This document shows, piece after piece, positions 57,770 to 64,000 of a DNA stretch of 64,000 bases. The stretch lies in NCBI GenBank assembly GCA_022575985.1, contig JAKSXM010000272.1, forward strand, positions 22,564,501 to 22,628,500, written 5' to 3'. The notes beneath the pieces were generated by a model. The model ran no database searches, was not told where the DNA came from, and saw nothing but the letters and a program-made list of their open reading frames with translations. The translations under genes were made by a program, and so were the position numbers. Each line of letters starts with the position of its first letter. Position 1 is the first letter of the stretch. Source of the stretch: Anagrus nilaparvatae. Taxonomy: Eukaryota; Arthropoda; Insecta; Hymenoptera; Mymaridae.

Positions 57770-60159
57770 AGACAGGACCCCGAAATTCGAGATTAACGAC
57801 TCAAAAAATCTATATTTGACAGATATTTGACTGAACCTAATAGCAGCCAGTAATTAATAACCCCCGTCACATATATTAACTGGAGTAAAGCACAGAAAAC
57901 TGCACTTTCTTTTTAAAAAAACACTAAATTTGGTCAGAAGTATTTTAAACACTTTTTTTCGCTTATTTTGAAATATTTTTATTTTCATAATCAAATAATT
58001 TATTAATTCACGTTTTTTCATTCGTACACCAATACTTTACTGCTTACTTTCTTTAATAAAAAATTCATAAAATTTGCATTCTATTTAAATATTCATATTT
58101 TTATAATTTAAATACATCCAAACAAAAAAATCTTATTATGCAATACAAAAAAATAAATAAATATCATTTGCTAATTCTTGATCTTCATCTATTATTTATA
58201 TTATTTAAACATATTAATATCTATGATTATTAATAAAAACAAGAAGAGAAAAAAAAATATTTTATTGAAATTATACACATTGAAAAAATTTATTTATATA
58301 GGTCAATGATCAATAAAATAATAATAATAATTAATAATAAAGTATGTATATGCATTTAGTTTAATTAAATTTTAATAAATAAAAAAATGAACTTGAAACT
58401 TTAATATTAATTTTTAAATTGGTAATTGTTTAATGTTAAAAAAAATGACATACTTTTTTATGTTTAAAAAATTAAAACCAATTAAATGTAAGTAATTATG
58501 GTAATAGGAAGAATTTTGATTTAATTATTTAGAAAATATTTTTTGTGGTTATTTAATTTATGTGAAAGATTTAAAAAATTCAAAATATTAGATACCCACA
58601 ATGTAACCTGATTGAACGTAATTATTAAAACGCTTTTATAATTTTAATAATATGATGTTGTAGGTGTACATTGTGCTTGTTTTTATTTAAGTAAATTAGA
58701 CGTAACACTAGATGCATAGAGCTGTATGGAAGATTTTTAGTGTATTTTAACAGGTTAAATTTCTTTTGTAAGTGGCGAGGTAAGTGGGTAATAATGTTAC
58801 TAAATTTAATTAGGTTTTTTGATGTTAGAGGCTGGAAATTGTAATGAAAGGTGATTGACTTTTGAAGACAAGAGACATTGAGTTAACAAAGGGAAGTGCA
58901 TGTATTGTCTTTGTACTTCCTTTGAAAATTCCCTTTAGCCTTCTCAAAACACAAAATTAAATTCTGTATATTTAATTATAACGAAGTGTACGATTGATAT
59001 AATTCCCCAATTATCTTAAAAATGACTCTCTAAAATCAACTTTTAATTTAACAGTAAATCAATGATTTACCAAAAAAATCCAAATGTCTTCAATCAAATT
59101 CATATTACTGTCATAATAAATTATTAAAAAAGAGTGGGAAAAACTAGTAAACTCTCTACAATCATCTAGTTTCTCGTCTGGTTACGCCTATATTCAATTC
59201 TATGCAAGTGAATGAAGTTACAGAGTTGAATAAAAAAAAAGTAACAAGGAAAAGATTTTAATATGAAAAAAATGATACAGAAGTGAAGGGTTCTTTGTTT
59301 TGCAAAATAGAGAAGTAAATAAGAAACATAAGGAAGAAGAATCATAAGTAGGTCTATATCAGTATAAGTATGGTTTATGCATCTAAGTTGCATTTAAAAT
59401 ATACTTGTGTAAGTGAATTGCATTTTTTTACATAGGCGAGTACTACTTTAAGAATTTTCATTCGGTGTATATATGTAAATAAATTGGAGTCGTTGTAGAC
59501 GAAAAATTTATGAATTTGAAGTACCATTAACCAAAATTTAGGTAAAAATGTACTCTTAAAAAATGTCGAAATTCTAATAAAATCAACAGCTGAATTTGAG
59601 TAGTAGTTTTAAAAAGTACATAAGTAGCCAAAAAAAAATATCTTGAGTCTCAAGTATTTGAAGAATGAAACTGTCAAAAGATATCTGTCAGCAAAAGATT
59701 GTTAAATAAATGTGAACAACATAACCGATTACGAAAATTTTCGTTCGTGATCATGGAACAAGATAATTGTTATTTAAATTGAGGAGGAAGTTTTAATTGA
59801 ATAATTGTAATTAAAGTGTAATAAGATTTCTGCAGTAGCCTATAAAGTAAGACAACATCGTGAAATATATCTAAATAGGAAGAAATCAACAATAGACTAA
59901 GGTTTTGCTTTGTTGCACAATTATTCAAGATCAAAGAGCTGTAAACGTAACAATTAAATATTATAATAGTTATAATTTGAGCGATAACATTATTATGGAA
60001 TTTTATGAAGACCATAAAATCGATTCAGTAAATTTGTACTTTTTTTTCAATGCCCGAGTCAATGTCATACAAAATTAATTACTTTACATGGTAAGTAACT
60101 ATTGATAAACCTTGCCAGAATCTGCAATTGCCAGAAAATGTATCAGTTAAGTTGCGATT
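57770..60159. other. AT-rich region without a recognised gene
   Basis: Only short AT-driven frames on both strands. No element ends or protein motifs seen. Confidence 0.5.
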
Positions 60160-62340
60160 AAGATGATTGATTGAAGCTTTTTTTATACAGAATTGTACAA
60201 AAATATTGATTCACAAAATAAGTATATACATTTTATTGCGCGGGCACGTTATTTACAAAAATTTATATATAAAATTTATAAAAACTTCTCGAAAACTTAA
60301 AAAAGGATTTTATATAATATTTAACAAATTTAAAATGAGAATAAGAAAAAAATTTGTAATCTAAAAATATTTGATAAGAATTATAACTAGATAAATTTAA
60401 ATTTAAGAGCTCTTTGGATGTTTATTTACTAGGAAAAATTTGGTGCATTTTAGTTTTGGTTTAGCTTACAGGTGTTGGGAAGTAAGGAAATTTGAGAATT
60501 AGAACAATGAACAGTGGGACAGGAGATGGAAAAAAGGAGGTAATCAGAACAGGGACAAGGGGAGGGGGGAGTTTAGGGAGTTATTATGTGGTGCTGTTAG
60601 AGAATTTTTAGGATGGGAGGGCAGAGGAATCTTGTTGTAATAGATAAAGGTAAATATTTTGTTTAAAAGTGTCTAAGGAGGAAGCAAGGCGGATATGTTC
60701 AGGGAGGGTGTTTCAAAAATTTAGCATATAAACTAAAGAGGAATTGTTGTACTGGGGGCTTTTGGATGTTGGGATTAAGAGATGAGGTCGTAAGTGAGGA
60801 CGAAGGTCTTTTGTAGGAATGTAGATGTTAATTTTTTCCTTCAGGTATGTGGGTAGCTGGGTGTTCAGGACATTGTATATATGTACTGCACATAAGTATT
60901 TTTGACGTAGCCTCACGTTAAGCCAGCCTAATTTCAGTCTAGCAAGAAAGGTCCTATTTGGGAATTTAATATCAGATACGTATCTGACTGCAGCATTTTG
61001 GAGTTTTTGAAGCCGATCGTATTGTTATCCTAGAAGCTTGCCCAATGGGAAGGCGCCATAGTCAAAGAGGGGAAAAATTAGGGAAGTGACTAATCGTCTA
61101 CGGAGCAATGGGGAGATAAAATTTTTTAAATATCTCAATCTGTAGAGTACATAGTTTATGGATTTGATCATGTGGTTGATTTGGGTGTTCCAGCTCATAT
61201 CTGAATCAAGGAATAGACCAAGTTTTTTACGGATTTTGAAATGGGAATATGAATGCCGCTAAAATAAAAGGTAGTATTGTTAATGTAAAAATCCTATGTT
61301 TTATTGCCTAAAATTATGAATTTGGTTTTCTCCGAGTTTTCTCTTTGTTAAAGTGGAAATTATTTTGTGAGGCCCATAGTTCTATGTTTTTTAGATCGCT
61401 TTGAAGGAGAGAGATGCCTAGATTCGCATCGTCATTGTAGTCTTTCTTTGGGGTTTGAATATAGATTTGGAGATCATCGGCGAAGAGTAATCGTTTGGCG
61501 TAAGAAATGTGGGAGCCAATATCATTCATGTAGATGAGGAAAAGTAAGGGGCCCATTACTGAGCCTTGGGGGACACCGCTTTTTACTGGTTCTGCCGAAG
61601 AGGGTTTATCTTCTACAATGAAAGATTGAGTTCTATTTAAGAGGTAACTCGTGAACCAGTCTACTGTGTTTTTGGATAAACCAATGCTTGTTAATTTAGC
61701 GAAGAGGAGTTCATGAGAAACTCTATCAAAAGCCTATGATAGGTCCAGCATTAATAAGATGGTGAGGTTTCCATCGTGATAACCTCTGCAGATATCGTCA
61801 GCAAGGGTCGTTAATAAGGCTTGAGTGCTGTGTATTTTTTGGAATCCAGATTGAAAACAGTCGAGTTGGGTTAAATATTGTGAGAGTTGATTGTGTAGGA
61901 TTTTCTCGAAGATTTTTGATAATATAGATAGTAGTGAGATGGGGCGATAATCACTTAGGGAAAGAGGATTTGGTGTTTTGTTTACTGGTAAGATATGGCT
62001 GTGTTTCCAAGCAGTCTGGAATTTGTTTAGAATTATTGATTTATTAAATAAGGAAAGGAAAACTTTAGATAATGCGGGAAGACAGAGTTTTAATTCTTCT
62101 AGGGATATATCATCCGGGCCTTTGGACTTGGTTTAAAATTGCTTGGAGGCCCAATTTAAATTATCTAAAGTAATTTTTAAAATTTTGAAAAGGGGGCGGT
62201 TTAAGTCTGTTGGTGGGTTTATTGGGTGGGGGGAGGGGGCGGTGTTTTTAGTGGACAGAAAGTAGCTATTGTGTTCATTTGGGGAGAATCGTGGTGTTGA
62301 GATGGTTGTTGTGCTTGTGAGACCTAAGTGTTCTAGTTAG
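60160..62340 (-). mobile_element. 5'-truncated non-LTR retrotransposon, reverse transcriptase remnant
   Basis: Minus strand: GFQKIHSTQALLTTL, LLMLDLS then a stop then AFDRVSHELLFAKL, GVPQGSVMGPLLFLIYMNDI and LLFADDLQIYIQT (RT motifs including the F/YADD catalytic box, about 61480), then a frameshift near 61320. Near 60900-60720 the end reads LRQKYLCAVHIYNVLN. The 3' end is at about 60160 with a TCAATCAATCA tail. It resembles the CR1/Jockey-type groups; clade not assigned. Same family as 62995-63870, opposite orientation. Confidence 0.8.
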
Positions 62341-62449
62341 TTAACTATTCTAGTGTTAAGTTGTGTTTAAACTAAAACGAAAATTTTATTTAAATAAAAT
62401 TTAATTCATTAATTTTCACCTGTAAAAATTCTTTTCAAAATATATTGTT

Positions 62450-62890
62450 TAATTCAATTGATTAACAGTACTGAGTTTCTCTGCAGTAAATGAAAATAGT
62501 ATATTTTTACCCATGGCCACAAAAGTAAAGAATGGCCCAAATCGCACGTAAATTACCGTCCGAGGCGAAGCCGAGGATGGTAAACTGCGATTTGGGGCAT
62601 CCTTTTTTTGTGGCCAAGGACAAAGTTTGCTCAGTGTCGAGAAAATGCGTTTTTTCGAATAGCGCAGCGGCCAGAAAACACGCACTTTCTGGACACTAAC
62701 AAGAAAAATAAATTTATTTTTCTTGTCAGTGAACAACAGCTGCTTGTCCGAGAAATAGGTTTTTTCTCATCACTGACTAAGAAAAATTGTATATACGACC
62801 CTTGGTCATAAAAGATTGTCATCTCAGACCACAGATTACAAATCTCAGGTGCAATTTTTGCCATTCTTTACTTTTTAGGAATGGTTCGTA
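62450..62890. repeat. Interspersed repeat shared with 12.96-13.5 kb
   Basis: Contains a near-palindrome at about 62515-62620: GGCCACAAAAGTAAAG, AAATCGCACGTAAATTACCGTCC, GAGGCGAAGCCGAGG, then the complements ending TTGTGGCC. This is followed by GCGCAGCGGCCAGAAAACACGC and a second hairpin of AAGAAAAATAAATTTATTTTTCTT. The same words occur at 13185-13505. The open frames across it are shadows. Confidence 0.65.
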
Positions 62891-62994
62891 GTTACCCTGG
62901 TAGTTACACTATTCTTGTCAGTGTACAAAAGAATGAATTTGTCTTTTCACTAATCTTCCCTCTCTTTGACTACGATGCTTTTGCAATGGGTAAC

Positions 62995-63870
62995 CTTCTA
63001 GGATATCAATAGGACCGTTTACAGAAACTGCAGAATACTACAGTTAGATACGTAGCAGATATCAAATTTCCTAACAGAGCATCACCTGCTAGACTAAAAC
63101 TAGGTTGGCTTAATGTCAGGTTACGTCAGAAATAATATATGAGTGCCATATACATCTATAACACCCTCAATAATTGTCTCCCTGTATTCTTAAAGGACAT
63201 TTACGCCCTCATTTACGTCCTCATCTTTCCATCGCCACTTCATCATGCTCTAAATTTAATAATCCCCCTCTTGTTAACATGCTGAATTTCTGAAATACAC
63301 TTCCTGAATCCATTCGTTTATCTCCTTCTATTGACTCCTTTAAACACAACCTCTACCACTATCTATTACAGAATGACTCCTCTATTTCTCTATAACACTA
63401 ACTAATTTCCCATAAAATAGTTTCAACTTCCCTTGGTCCCACCCCTGATTTCTTCCTATTCCTTAGTTCTCATAAATCCTTAACCTCTATCTTCAAATTC
63501 ATAATCATCCTCCTCAACCCAAAATTTCCAAATCCGCATTTTAAGTTCTCTTATCATTTTTCTTTTGATTTAATCCACTTTTTACTTTCATCCCTTCCTT
63601 TTTCCTTTTTTGTAAATATTTATATTTCAATTAGTTTTAATTAATTGTTAATAGCTTAAATTAATTTTTTTATTTTTTTTTAATTTTTACATATATATTA
63701 AATTATCTTATTGTTATATTTTGTTAAATTTTATAAAATTTTTATTTTAATCCGATTTTAATCATAATTTGTAAATAACGTGCTCGCACAATTTATTCTT
63801 TGTATATTATCTATGAATATACTTTTGTACAATCTTGTAAAAATAAAATAAACAGTCAATCAATCAATTT
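62995..63870 (+). mobile_element. 3' end of a second non-LTR retrotransposon copy
   Basis: Frames with stops read LQNTTVRYVADIKFPNRASP, then ARLKLGWLNVRLRQK and AIYIYNTLNNCLPVFLKD, matching the end of the 60160-62340 element. The long 3' UTR ends AAAATAAACAGTCAATCAATCAATTT at 63842-63869, the same TCAA-type tail as the other copy. Confidence 0.75.
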
Positions 63871-64000
63871 GTATCTGCTTTCACCTAAGTTTTTCCAGAT
63901 ACGACTGCAAATATATTAGGTCTCTCAGTGTCTCAAAAAAATAAATTAACAAAAACTATTTGCATTCAAGGTCAACTATACAAATACCTCGACAAACACA
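63871..64000. other. Short terminal stretch
   Basis: Nothing recognised after the retrotransposon tail. The words are less AT-biased than the surrounding spacers, and this may be another repeat cut by the window edge. Confidence 0.4.

Noticed and set aside
62449..62864. Overlapping open frames around 62.6 kb on both strands
   Set aside because: Their products mirror each other because of the palindromic repeat; no conserved domain.

Overview
The window is nuclear DNA from an insect-type genome. It is strongly AT-rich, has small intron-split genes with GT/AG borders, polyglutamine tracts, a nuclear tRNA and many small DNA-transposon relics. An aphid parasitoid or another braconid-like wasp would fit the base composition and the secreted gene family, but no sequence feature proves the order, so the taxon is inference.

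Two conserved animal genes run on the minus strand. The first (8083-33263) encodes a membrane-anchored lipid-transfer protein with the order TM helix, SMP domain, C2 domain, basic/serine-rich linker and C1 zinc finger. I resolved 16 exons, and all phases agree (931 codons plus stop). The second (about 45237-51012) is enabled, an Ena/VASP actin polymerase, with a long alternative N-terminal exon, EVH1, polyQ/polyproline, the G-actin and F-actin motifs and most of the tetramerisation coil. Its last exon is uncertain.

The 17.5 kb first coding intron of the SMP gene (14952-32429) is the most interesting part. On the opposite strand it holds three tandem copies of a small secreted six-cysteine protein gene (17048-19017, 24059-26861, 28629-30554), which I cannot assign to a named family. 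All three have four exons with the same sizes (45/195/282/213 nt), except that copy 2 has lost the start of exon 2 together with its splice acceptor. An in-frame AG now sits at the deletion edge. A module with GATA-type sites precedes each ATG.

The spaces between these copies are packed with nested mobile elements. They include a 2.7 kb palindrome split by a TTAA-flanked element, two elements in copy 2 intron 1 whose empty sites survive in copy 1, a MULE transposase remnant interrupted by an hAT remnant, and several inverted-repeat MITEs. Two tRNA-Thr(TGT) genes sit in another intron of the SMP gene.

The right part (53.8-64 kb) is transposon graveyard: a decayed non-LTR element (53.8-55.3 kb), a BEL/Pao fragment (57.4-57.7 kb), and two oppositely oriented copies of another non-LTR family (60.2-62.3 and 63.0-63.9 kb). 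The left 8 kb, 33.3-45.2 kb and 51-53.8 kb are AT-rich DNA in which I find no convincing gene.
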